64,000 bases of DNA. Origin: a bacterium. GTDB lineage: Bacteria; Cyanobacteriota; Vampirovibrionia; Gastranaerophilales; Gastranaerophilaceae. The DNA is taken from NCBI GenBank assembly GCA_017470245.1, contig JAFUEV010000059.1, positions 113,062-177,061 of the forward strand, given 5' to 3'. The translations under genes and the position numbers were made by a program. Under the pieces are notes generated by a model, which saw nothing but the letters and a program-made list of their open reading frames with translations, was not told the origin of the DNA and searched no databases. This document shows, piece by piece, positions 56,890 to 64,000 of this stretch. Numbering within the stretch: the first letter of the stretch is position 1; every line of letters begins with the position of its first letter.

Positions 56890-57789
56890 ATGAAGAAGAA
56901 ATTTAAGTTTATTATATTTTTATTTTGCATGATTGCCTTAGAAACTATTACGCCAGCGTATGCAGATTTTAATGAGCATTTTAATCTTGGTCAAAATTAT
57001 CTTGCTCAATATAAGTATTCTGGTGCAATTTCAGAATTTCAAAAGGCATTAAAAACAAACCCGTATGATAATTCTGCTAGAATTGGGTTGATTAATTCAT
57101 ACCTTGCAAGAGGGACTGCTCTTGCTAATAATCGACATAAGTATAAAATTGCAACTGAAGATTTTAAATCTGCGATGTTTTATTTAAAGTATTACGTTAA
57201 TGATGATATAGTTGAAAAATCATCTACATCTATTGATGCTGTCGAGAAAAATTTAAATTTGTGTGAAAAAAGAGCAAGGGTAAAGAATAATTCAGATAAT
57301 CATTATTTAATGGCGGAAAAATTATATAAAAATAAAAATTACTCTGCTGCTGCATATGAATATGAACAAATAATTGATAATGAAAAATATAAAAGAGAAG
57401 CTTTATTCAAAATTGCAGCTATAATGAAAGCACTAAATAATAAAGAGCAATATGAAAAATATTATAATAAAGCAACTGGGAATGATGTTTTTCAGGGCGA
57501 AGTAGATTTTGGTCCTTATATGAAAGGCTTACATCAAAAATTAAAATCTAATTGGAATCCACCAAATGACTCAAAGGATAAAAAGGTTATTATATTATTT
57601 AAAATAAATAAAAAAGGTGAATTAGTATCTTGTGAAGTGTATAAATCTTCCGGCTCAACAAATTTGGATCAGTCAGCAATAGATGCTGTAAATAAAACCG
57701 CTCCTTTTGAGCCGTTACCCACTAATTATAAAGATGAAGACATAGATATACAGTTTATGTTTGATTATAATGCTCTTAAGAAGAACTAA
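56890..57789 (+). CDS. Exported TPR protein with TonB-like C-terminus
   Basis: 299 aa. A signal peptide (1-26, ending AYA) is followed by TPR repeats (FNLGQNYLAQYKYSGAISEF, ~32; LMAEKLYKNKNYSAAAYEY, ~140) and a C-terminal TonB-like domain (~205-295) with YMKGLHQKLKSNWNPP, ILFKINKKGELVSCEV and SSGSTNLDQSAIDAV. Such domains contact outer-membrane or envelope proteins. AAAGGAG precedes the ATG. Its codon use resembles the chromosome more than phage genes, so it looks like cargo. Confidence 0.75.
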   Translation: MKKKFKFIIFLFCMIALETITPAYADFNEHFNLGQNYLAQYKYSGAISEFQKALKTNPYDNSARIGLINSYLARGTALANNRHKYKIATEDFKSAMFYLKYYVNDDIVEKSSTSIDAVEKNLNLCEKRARVKNNSDNHYLMAEKLYKNKNYSAAAYEYEQIIDNEKYKREALFKIAAIMKALNNKEQYEKYYNKATGNDVFQGEVDFGPYMKGLHQKLKSNWNPPNDSKDKKVIILFKINKKGELVSCEVYKSSGSTNLDQSAIDAVNKTAPFEPLPTNYKDEDIDIQFMFDYNALKKN

Positions 57790-57810
57790 TATATTCAATT
57801 TTTTGGGGAT

Positions 57811-58044
57811 TTATAATCGTTCTATATACCAGTTACTATTTCCAAAATGATTAAAATTCCAATAGAGTTCAAAATAAAAATTAAACTCCAAAGAGTTGTC
57901 ATCTTTGAAGTTCCAAGAATATTTATTTAATTGTGTTTTTCGATAACTTTCAAACGCGTCCTGAATTTCTTTTGCAAACTTCTTCCTGAATTCAGAATAC
58001 GGAATGTCCAATGTTTCTTTTGTTAATTTATTTTTCAAAATCAT
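57811..58044 (-). CDS. Small hypothetical protein
   Basis: 77 aa from the ATG at 58044, eight bases after AGAGGG; the 58050 start would be TTG. It reads KNKLTKETLDIPYSEFRKKF, then an aromatic-rich end (FNFYFELYWNFNHFG). It resembles short phage/element proteins that accompany the gene just upstream. Not recognised. It overlaps the end of the pseudogene at 58028-58228. Confidence 0.5.
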   Translation of the reverse strand: MILKNKLTKETLDIPYSEFRKKFAKEIQDAFESYRKTQLNKYSWNFKDDNSLEFNFYFELYWNFNHFGNSNWYIERL

Positions 58045-58228
58045 CTTCAAACCCTCTTATATTATCGAGTTCAATGTTGTAGCGTTTGCCGGTTTTATCA
58101 ACACAAGTTGCAAAATCAACTGTTTTATCGGCAAATTTGTTTTCTCACAAGCAAATCAACAGTCCAATTTCTTGCGTTTTCAAGTTTAAAATCTTTGTTC
58201 CATATAACATATAATCTTTTTCTGTCAT
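58028..58228 (-). pseudogene. Frameshifted small gene
   Basis: With GGGAG eight bases upstream, an ATG at 58228 opens MTEKDYMLYGTKILNLKTQE and reads into a stop after GLLICL. A second frame then continues as ADKTVDFATCVDKTGKRYNI to a stop at 58028. The two halves together would make a ~66-residue protein; a frameshift lies near 58140. The rest of the 58229-58369 gap holds a 19-bp repeat (58300-58318). Confidence 0.65.
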
Positions 58229-58369
58229 AGCAAAACTCCCTTCGGCTAAGACATTCATTGCTTATAGTCTGAAAAATATCAATACTGAAAGTTCATATTG
58301 TATCATTCTGACACAATACTACAAAGAAGTATTTATAATTGTTGTATGGTTTGAAAAATTTTATCATTT

Positions 58370-58768
58370 TTAATTATCTTTTTTAAATATAGAATTTAAA
58401 AAATTTCCTAATAAAAAACCAATAAACATATCAAAAAATCTTTTTGAAAACACAATAATTTCATTAGCTACATCTGCTAAATTATTATGCTTACACCAAG
58501 CCCAAGCGCAAAAAACTAGAATTATCGGGATTATAAATGCGGCGGCTTTTATCACATTAATAATGGCATCAGTTAAAAAATCCCATATTTTTTGTAGTCT
58601 TTTATGAGAATTTTTGGCGGCTTCATCTTTTAACTGTTTCTCTAAATCTTTTGAATTTATTTTTTTTGTAGAAGGTGATGATACACGATTCCCTTTTTTC
58701 TCAAAATGACTTCCTAAATCATCAAAAGCTTTTAATAAATTTTTAATTTCATCGTTATCTTCAATCAT
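58370..58768 (-). CDS. Membrane protein coupled to the ImmA-like protease
   Basis: 132 aa. A polar, Lys-rich N-terminal half (~1-60) precedes two hydrophobic helices (~70-92 and ~100-122; IKAAAFIIPIILVFCAWAW and RFFDMFIGFLLGNFL). The ATG overlaps the stop of the ImmA-like gene (ATGA), so both are made together. It is not a known family. A protease plus small membrane protein is an arrangement seen in some element-defence modules, but no function is proven. Confidence 0.55.
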   Translation of the reverse strand: MIEDNDEIKNLLKAFDDLGSHFEKKGNRVSSPSTKKINSKDLEKQLKDEAAKNSHKRLQKIWDFLTDAIINVIKAAAFIIPIILVFCAWAWCKHNNLADVANEIIVFSKRFFDMFIGFLLGNFLNSIFKKDN

Positions 58769-59310
58769 AAAAAGTAAAGTCCACCCAACCTATCTGCTCT
58801 TATTGTCGCAGCTGAAATTGATACCCCAAAATAATTAGCAATATCATCAATAGAATTTTGACAAATACATTGTTTTAAAAATTCTTTTTCGGGCATCAAT
58901 ATTTCTGCAGCAAAATTATTAGCTTCTGTCTCTAATTTTCTGTATTCTTGCGATGTAGCGGCTGTTATATCTTGTCTTGCTATACACGCAGGAGAATCCA
59001 AATCAATACCTTTTGCTCCTGAAATTATTTCCGCATCTTTTTCTAAAATATCTTTATGCATTAAATAATGCCCTAATTCATGTGCTATAGTAAAAGATTT
59101 TCTACCAGCAGATTGGCATGCATTAATCAAGATATGAAAATCTTCTTTATCCTTATATATAAGTCCTGACACATTATCATCCAAATCTAAACTTTCTCTT
59201 ACCTGAATATTTAGCTTGTCACATATTGAAACTATGTTAACTGGATACTTAAAATCTAAATAATCTGAAATCTTTTCAATTGCATTTTTTATTTTAGGAT
59301 TTGTAGCCAT
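58765..59310 (-). CDS. ImmA/IrrE family metallopeptidase
   Basis: 181 aa. The zinc motif HELGHYLMH (H-E-x2-H, ~91) and the downstream third-ligand region ETEANNFAAEILMP (~137) are intact. ImmA cleaves the repressor of integrative elements on DNA damage. Here there is no adjacent HTH repressor gene, and the C-terminal part (DDIANYFGVSISAATIRADR) is the usual wing-like helix. AAAGGAG precedes the ATG. It is likely a relic of the element's control system or cargo. Confidence 0.85.
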   Translation of the reverse strand: MATNPKIKNAIEKISDYLDFKYPVNIVSICDKLNIQVRESLDLDDNVSGLIYKDKEDFHILINACQSAGRKSFTIAHELGHYLMHKDILEKDAEIISGAKGIDLDSPACIARQDITAATSQEYRKLETEANNFAAEILMPEKEFLKQCICQNSIDDIANYFGVSISAATIRADRLGGLYFL

Positions 59311-59350
59311 AGCAACTCCTTTTATATTACAACTATTATATTAACATGTG

Positions 59351-59426
59351 ATTAAGCTTATTAATGAAAACTTAATGAAATATTTATAATTTATACAATT
59401 ATTTATTTCATTAACAAAACATTAAG
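59351..59426. promoter_or_regulatory. Inverted TTAATGA repeats upstream of the ImmA gene
   Basis: TTAATGA at 59361 and 59372 faces TCATTAA at 59408 and a CATTAA at 59420. The arrangement suits a repressor binding as dimers over the ImmA promoter. No cognate repressor is visible in the window. Confidence 0.5.
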
Positions 59427-59499
59427 CATATGTGTCTGAAACAGTATCATTCCGACATAATAATTTTTGAACATGATTTGAACGCCGATTAAACATCAT

Positions 59500-59733
59500 T
59501 TAAACTTTATTTAAATTTTCAACTTCTTTTTCGTGGTCAATAAAGAATGCGTTTAGCACATCTGCATCCTTTCGCAGATGCTTAACTACTGGTGCAAGAT
59601 TATAGCATTCTTCAATCTCAGGTTGATTGGCAACAAAATAATCAATAACTACGGCAGTATTATAAATATTCTCCGACCACTTGCTTAATTGTTTAAACTC
59701 TTTTGGAGTAATATTCAATCCGGCTTTTTCCAT
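59500..59733 (-). CDS. Small acidic hypothetical protein
   Basis: 77 aa, helical, not recognised (KEFKQLSKWSENIYNTAVVI, then LAPVVKHLRKDADVLNAFF). GGAGG lies eight bases before the ATG at 59733. It resembles the many small early proteins of Mu-like phages in size and character only. Confidence 0.5.
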   Translation of the reverse strand: MEKAGLNITPKEFKQLSKWSENIYNTAVVIDYFVANQPEIEECYNLAPVVKHLRKDADVLNAFFIDHEKEVENLNKV

Positions 59734-59802
59734 ACGACCTCCTTTAACGTGTCGTATTCATCACTCAAAGTCATATACAAATCAAGTCAATTTAATAAAA
59801 TA

Positions 59803-60222
59803 TTAATACCCTCTATGTTTATAAAGTAGCAAAGATAGTTCTTCGTTTTTCTTTATGAAATCTAATAAATACTCTTCTGTAATTATATATTGCTGGTTTT
59901 CTTTATCTTTAGTTGCTAAAACTTGATTCCCCTCAGAGTCAGTTATTTGGAAACTATGGACTATTCTATCTCGCATAGATACTATTTTGGTAAATTTCTC
60001 TGTAATAACTTGTCTATACTCCTTTTTTATGAATTTTAGTTTATTACATAGCCTACCGGATGTTTTATCTAATAGTTTATACCAATTTTCATTATTTTCA
60101 GGATTTTGAAGTATATTTTCAATTACAAATGAATTATTGCTATTAAATACACACAAAGCACTCCCTAAAAGTTCTCTATAATATTTTGATGGTAGTGCTT
60201 GTCTGCTATAATTTTCGTACAT
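59803..60222 (-). CDS. HEPN-like protein
   Basis: 139 aa, all helical. The RDRIVH stretch (~84-89) matches the R-x(4-6)-H motif of HEPN ribonucleases, and the following SFQITDSEGNQVLATKDKEN is conserved in the proteins I associate with this family. HEPN proteins often act as RNA-cleaving toxins in defence modules. Its start lies 21 bases after the stop of the upstream membrane-protein gene, so they form a pair. RNase activity is an inference. Confidence 0.6.
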   Translation of the reverse strand: MYENYSRQALPSKYYRELLGSALCVFNSNNSFVIENILQNPENNENWYKLLDKTSGRLCNKLKFIKKEYRQVITEKFTKIVSMRDRIVHSFQITDSEGNQVLATKDKENQQYIITEEYLLDFIKKNEELSLLLYKHRGY

Positions 60223-60243
60223 TTAAAATCCTCATTATATATG

Positions 60244-60480
60244 TTACTTGTACATTTGAACAATACTTACAAACAAGGATACTCCTGCTATTAATAATGC
60301 TACAGTTGATACAATAATTGATGCTATAAATTGCCTTTTGGATGACTTTTGATTTTCTTCAGTCATTTTTGCAATTTGCTTCACTGTTTCAGTATTTTCT
60401 GATGTTAAATTGACGATATTTTGAATACACTCAATGTTAATACGTGTAAAACTTTGCCACAGCCTAATTGGTTTATACAA
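60244..60480 (-). CDS. Small membrane protein upstream of HEPN-like gene
   Basis: Up to 78 aa: a polar coiled-coil stretch (NLTSENTETVKQIAKMTEEN, ~27-46) and one C-terminal transmembrane helix (~53-75, SIIVSTVALLIAGVSLFV). The first ~15 codons overlap the 3' end of the PP-loop gene in another frame, and no Shine-Dalgarno is evident, so the true start may lie elsewhere or be lost at a recombination point near 60440. With the HEPN-like gene it resembles a sensor/effector pair. Confidence 0.5.
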   Translation of the reverse strand: MYKPIRLWQSFTRINIECIQNIVNLTSENTETVKQIAKMTEENQKSSKRQFIASIIVSTVALLIAGVSLFVSIVQMYK

Positions 60481-61373
60481 TAATCGTGTAACTTTGGATG
60501 TGTTTCTCTCATTTTTTCAAATTTATTCGGGGATTTTTCACGATGGACACCAAACATACAGAACATACATCCTGTGCGATCAACTTTTGTCGTGTAATAT
60601 TTCCCTTTACTATCTTGCAGGATATCGCCATAAACCGAACAGTAAGGAACATCAAACTCTTTTATGTACAGATAAATATCCTGTTCAGTCCAAAAACCAA
60701 GCGGAGTGGAAGCAGGACGATCGGAATTAAAAGAATTGCATCCTTTTTTAAGATATTCCGTTTTTCTTAAGTTACTTTCTGCCGCCATTGTTGCAATAAA
60801 TGGTTTAAGTCCTGACTCTTTCTCAAACTTCTTTGCAGGTGTCTTTTTCATAATTTGACAGCATTTAGCAGAGATTGGAATGTCGCTGTCTCGAAGGAAT
60901 TGCCATTTTGCCATACAATAATGAGTGCCATATCTTTTTACATAATCGCTATTGGGATCAAACTTCTTTTTTGTGTATCCGTCAGGATTCCTACGGCTTT
61001 CTTCGATAACTTTTGCGACCTCTTTACTAATTACAGGATAGCCGTATTGTTCTAATACTTGTTTGAATGTAATTTTAGGTCTGATTGTAATTGTATTTTC
61101 GGTTTGTTTAACAAACTGACGGACTTCAGGATATTCAAGTCCTGTGTCCACAAAAACCGCAGGAACTTCAGGATAAAGAGAACGGACAAGATGCAACAAA
61201 ACGGTTGAATCTTTTCCGCCGGAAAAAGATACATAAACTTTGCCGTCAAAATGCTCATAAAATTGCTTAATTCTGTTTTTTGAAAGCTCAATTTTTAAAT
61301 GTAAAGGCAAACTCTGCCGTTGTTTTAGAAAGTTTCTCTTCATTGCGTATTCTTCAGGGGAAATGGATGCCAT
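60405..61373 (-). CDS. Phage-type PP-loop (CysH/PAPS reductase family) protein, 3' end altered
   Basis: 322 aa. The PP-loop is YVSFSGGKDSTVLLHLVRSL (~46-65). Cys residues (CMAKW, KCCQIMK, then CMFCMFG) make the 4Fe-4S-like pattern of phage CysH-family proteins, which adenylate and may modify DNA or RNA bases. It starts two bases after the portal remnant's stop. The last residues (HVLTLSVFKISSI) do not fit the family ending expected after LGCGKVL, so the 3' end has probably been replaced. Confidence 0.8.
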   Translation of the reverse strand: MASISPEEYAMKRNFLKQRQSLPLHLKIELSKNRIKQFYEHFDGKVYVSFSGGKDSTVLLHLVRSLYPEVPAVFVDTGLEYPEVRQFVKQTENTITIRPKITFKQVLEQYGYPVISKEVAKVIEESRRNPDGYTKKKFDPNSDYVKRYGTHYCMAKWQFLRDSDIPISAKCCQIMKKTPAKKFEKESGLKPFIATMAAESNLRKTEYLKKGCNSFNSDRPASTPLGFWTEQDIYLYIKEFDVPYCSVYGDILQDSKGKYYTTKVDRTGCMFCMFGVHREKSPNKFEKMRETHPKLHDYCINQLGCGKVLHVLTLSVFKISSI

Positions 61374-61375
61374 AA

Positions 61376-62401
61376 TTAATCCTCATCAAGTCCATCTGCT
61401 CTACCCTGTAATTCGCACAGGAATAAAGCCTTTTGTATCGTCTCTTCAAATTTTTTACTTTGCAGGTTCTTATCTGTGAGTAATTCAAAGGCTTCCTCGT
61501 AATTCTCACAACTTTCAAATAAATCTATAAGTGGCGCAAGCATATTTTGAGATTGTTTATTCAATTCGCCCTCTGTTATGAATTTATATAAATTCTCAAT
61601 CTGTGCTTGTCCGGGGAGAAGATGTTCTTCTTGTTCACTGAATTGTTTAAAATTAGGGTTTACAGGTATAATATCTTCTCTAATATCAAAGTCCTCTTCT
61701 TCCAAGCCATAGGTTTTAATAAAATATTCCTTTGTGAATTTGACACCTGTGTCAGAAAGGATTTTATCTCTTTGAGCCAAAGTTAAATCAACATCTTCAG
61801 GCTCGTAAAGTTCAAAAACAGGGACTTCTGCGTTTGCAAAATTGATTTCATAAATCCATTGAATTAACTGATTTACAGTCTTTTCAACCAGTTTTTTATC
61901 TGCATCAATAATATCTTGGCGAACAGACATATGTGTGTTTGATGCCGCATAACTACCGGCAGAACCTATCTCAGTAGTCAATGTCTGCCCAAGAACAGCC
62001 TTTGATATTTCTGAATTCATCTTGTCTATGAGTTTTTCAAAAATCTCAGCAGATGATGATTTATTTGCCTCCTGAATTTCAACTGATGAATCGTCTGGAA
62101 TAACCGCAATTGCATCTTGTATCATCTCTTCTAACAAATCAGCAAGATTGTCAGTCTCTTCTTTTGTTGCGCCACGAGGGTGCTTGCCTATAAGATGAGG
62201 GATTCCGTATTTTTCAGTAAATACTACCCAAAATTTAAGACCACCTTTCTTAAATGTTACCGGCCAAAAAACACGAGATAGAACTCTTTCTCCATAAGGG
62301 TTGTCGTAACTTGGATTATTTTGAGGACATAAGAACTTTTTAGGAGGTAATTCTTCTCCCCAATAGTGTTCTTTGGTTCTGAATTTTAGAAGATTCTCTT
62401 T
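61376..62401 (-). pseudogene. DUF935 (Mu gp29-like) portal protein, 5' end missing
   Basis: A 341-codon open frame that begins directly after the transposase stop, in the same frame and with no start of its own. It carries DUF935 features: YWGEELPPKKFLCPQNN, KYGIPHLIGKHPRGATKEE, EISKAVLGQTLTTEIGSAG and a C-terminal LCELQGRADG. About the first 150 residues of a normal portal (~500 aa) are absent. Translation could start only at TTG 62137 or an internal ATG, so it is scored as a 5'-truncated gene. Confidence 0.88.
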
Positions 62402-63751
62402 CTATTTATATATTTCTTTGTATTCATCTGATTTAATATAATTTGCAAGCCATTCCCGATCGGCAGGTGTTATGCATCCATTTTGCATATGCCATTCGTA
62501 TCGTTCGTAATCGTCTATAAATAAAGGTCTTGCAACTATTGAGGTTTTTACTTTTGGCTCAAATTTCTGCTCTTTTTCAGGTTCAGGTTTTACCGTTATT
62601 GTTTTTATTGTTTCTTGTTGAGGAATTCTAATATTATTCATTAATTCCTTTTCAAATGCTCGACCGTTATCCTGATATACAAAATCAGGAATGTGGTCCA
62701 TCTTTAATATTGCATTACGGAGTGCCGATGCAATATTTTGTGTGCATTCTTCGAGCATAATATCGTATCCGACAAGTCCGCCGGATTTCCAATCTAAAAA
62801 ACCAAGCAGAGTCGCTCGGCAGGGTTTCCCTGTGAATGGATTTAATACCTGAAAGTTTAGTGTATGACCGTCAGCGATTAAAACTTGCCCTGCTTTTAAT
62901 AGGCTTGCATTTCTTACTATATAAGGACTTACTTTATCTTTAAGTGCTTTTTCACCATCACGAGCGAGTGTCCATTTATCAAAATTATTATCTCTGAACC
63001 AATAGGCATATCTTCTAAAAGTTACATCTTTCGGAAGTATTTCATAGCCTCGCTCTTTTAATATATGTTTTGTTAATGAAATTGATTTACCGATTGAAAA
63101 TGCACTTGGGGATAATAAAATCTGTATAAATATTTTAATCTGTTCTTCGTTTAAAGTTGTTCTATACTCTTTTCTTGTTGAATATTTATATTGACCTACC
63201 AAGCAAGTCCAATCGCCATTGTAACCTAACAGCCTGTGCCATCTATATAATGAACCGACTGAGATTTTACCAACCGTATTAAATAATTCAGGATATAAAG
63301 TTCCTGTATTAAATAGTATTTCAAATTGCTTGTCTGACCTTACATTCTTAAATGATGGATCAATAATATTTTTCTTTTTATCTGCTCTTAAATTTTTTCT
63401 AAATTCCAACCATAATTTTATAATGTCATATTTTGCAAGTGCTTGTTTTTTCTGTTCTTCAGATATTAATTTCTCTTGTTTTATCTTAAGATTGTTTAAT
63501 TCAATAATCTCGTTCCCATCTGATTTAAAATCATTGTAATATTCTTGAATGTATTTAATCTGAAGTTCCTCTTCTAAACTACTTAATCTGATTTTATAAG
63601 TTTTCCCTCCACGAGTATTTTCAACCTTATGTTCATAATTATTAATTGCTAATCTAACACCTCGTTTTGAAATGCCTTTTAGTTTAGCAACGGTCTCAAC
63701 ATCGAGCCATGTGTTTTCGGTTTGAATATTTTCTAAAATGCTGTTTTCCAT
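62402..63751 (-). CDS. MuA-type transposase with internal deletion
   Basis: 449 aa against about 650-700 for the family. The N-terminus has the Mu DNA-binding helix (WLDVETVAKLKGISKRGVRL), and the DDE core retains LIADGHTLNF (first Asp, ~288) and FVYQDNGRAFE (second Asp, ~358). It then jumps to a Pro/Lys-rich stretch and the usual C-terminal tail RYEWHMQNGCITPADREW. The region that should hold the catalytic Glu and beta-barrel is missing, with the frame kept. It is probably inactive but able to bind the ends. An ATG at 63751 follows AAAGGAG. Confidence 0.88.
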   Translation of the reverse strand: MENSILENIQTENTWLDVETVAKLKGISKRGVRLAINNYEHKVENTRGGKTYKIRLSSLEEELQIKYIQEYYNDFKSDGNEIIELNNLKIKQEKLISEEQKKQALAKYDIIKLWLEFRKNLRADKKKNIIDPSFKNVRSDKQFEILFNTGTLYPELFNTVGKISVGSLYRWHRLLGYNGDWTCLVGQYKYSTRKEYRTTLNEEQIKIFIQILLSPSAFSIGKSISLTKHILKERGYEILPKDVTFRRYAYWFRDNNFDKWTLARDGEKALKDKVSPYIVRNASLLKAGQVLIADGHTLNFQVLNPFTGKPCRATLLGFLDWKSGGLVGYDIMLEECTQNIASALRNAILKMDHIPDFVYQDNGRAFEKELMNNIRIPQQETIKTITVKPEPEKEQKFEPKVKTSIVARPLFIDDYERYEWHMQNGCITPADREWLANYIKSDEYKEIYK

Positions 63752-63859
63752 AGAATTCTCCTTTGAAGCTTCTGTATCTTAAATCGTTTGCTATCAAATT
63801 GGAACTCATTTCGAGGGAAGTGTGTTGTTATGTGTCTTAAAATAACAAAATTTTAAGAG

Positions 63860-64000
63860 TTTCAATTACATATTTTTTTGATTTTCAATTACATTCTTAA
63901 ATAATTAGAGTTAAAAATTTTGATAATCTGTTAATCTGCTAAAAATGTCTCGTAAATGCTTCCCTGTTAAGGGTTTTATTTTGATACGATGTAAGTCTCA
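63860..64000 (-). repeat. Left terminal inverted repeat of the Mu-like element
   Basis: On the minus strand from 64000, TGAGACTTAC is followed by TAAAACCC, AGCATTTACG and AGACATTTTT. It aligns in register with 55911 onward, and two sites TTTCAATTACAT (63883) and TTTCAATTACATA (63860) follow. The repeat may continue beyond 64000. The transposase ATG lies about 110 bases inside, and the 63752-63859 gap shows nothing more than its Shine-Dalgarno. Confidence 0.85.

Larger units (their letters stand above)
55911..64000 (-). mobile_element. Mu-like transposable element, internally deleted, left end at or beyond the window edge
   Basis: The element is bounded by inverted repeats that start TG at 55911 and align exactly from 64000 inward. 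Read from the left end (64 kb), the order is a MuA-type transposase, a DUF935 portal remnant, a PP-loop gene, a membrane/HEPN-like pair, a small gene, an ImmA-membrane pair, two small genes, and on the opposite strand TPR-TonB, DUF4186 and a small membrane protein. Early control, capsid and tail genes are missing. It is either a decayed prophage or a non-autonomous derivative. A target-site duplication cannot be tested here. Confidence 0.8.

Noticed and set aside
60434..61055. Plus-strand frames opposite the PP-loop gene
   Set aside because: They oppose conserved PP-loop and Cys motifs and have no initiation signals.
62402..62404. TAG between transposase and portal as a recoded (suppressed) codon
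   Set aside because: The sequence before it is a normal transposase tail and that after it lacks the portal N-terminus, so a deletion junction explains the shared frame; no other sign of TAG recoding was seen.

Overview
The window is AT-rich and gene-dense, with Shine-Dalgarno-led genes, some leaderless genes, and clear housekeeping loci (gyrB, pheS, nrdD/nrdG, serA, hisF, queC, trpB, HU). The exported ~38-residue-repeat protein, the LptF/G permease, the SerA plus class V aminotransferase pair and the overall gene style fit a gut Gastranaerophilales (Melainabacteria/Vampirovibrionia) genome. That assignment rests on recognition of gene families, not on a search.

1-41 kb is core chromosome. 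It holds phosphohexomutase, SppA and a Yip1-type protein (0-3 kb); serine synthesis (4.7-7.5 kb); a sugar-binding protein and an LPS-transport permease (8.6-11 kb); a minus-strand run from pheS through hisF, a HEAT protein, queC and DUF366 to a SPOR protein (17.3-11.9 kb); a secreted GH13 enzyme and HU (17.4-19.3 kb); gyrB, TPR, GGDEF and Slt (22.4-29.5 kb); anaerobic ribonucleotide reductase with its activase (29.7-32.5 kb); a kinase-nadD-yqeK-HAD operon (35.2-32.5 kb); and a TrpR-like regulator with a lone trpB (39.5-41 kb).

Five genes within or just beyond this core encode proteins that share a short polar N-terminus ending in F-x-G, F-G or similar. They are two kinase-like paralogues (20.4 and 36.3 kb), two 5'-nucleotidase-like metallophosphoesterases (36.8 and 47.1 kb) and one nucleotidyltransferase-like protein (42.4 kb). 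They look like a set of proteins carrying a common, undescribed address tag.

42.6-55.5 kb is an accessory mosaic. A macro domain gene sits with a DUF4186 gene, and DUF4186 recurs as two remnants and one more intact copy. A 200-bp promoter/leader block is duplicated. There are orphan gene fragments, an HxlR-DUF296-DUF1848 operon, a DMT transporter, a GT8 glycosyltransferase, a Cache-HAMP-PP2C phosphatase and a hipBA module with a palindromic operator.

55.9-64 kb is a Mu-like transposable element. Imperfect terminal inverted repeats begin with TG at 55911 and at or beyond 64000, and carry paired TGTAATTGAAA sites. The MuA-type transposase has lost the region that should hold its catalytic Glu, and the DUF935 portal gene has lost its 5' part. 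A PP-loop (CysH-like) gene, a membrane/HEPN-like pair, an ImmA/IrrE protease with a membrane partner, DUF4186 and a TPR-TonB protein make up the rest. It is either a decayed Mu-like prophage or a non-autonomous satellite that keeps its ends and accessory cargo.
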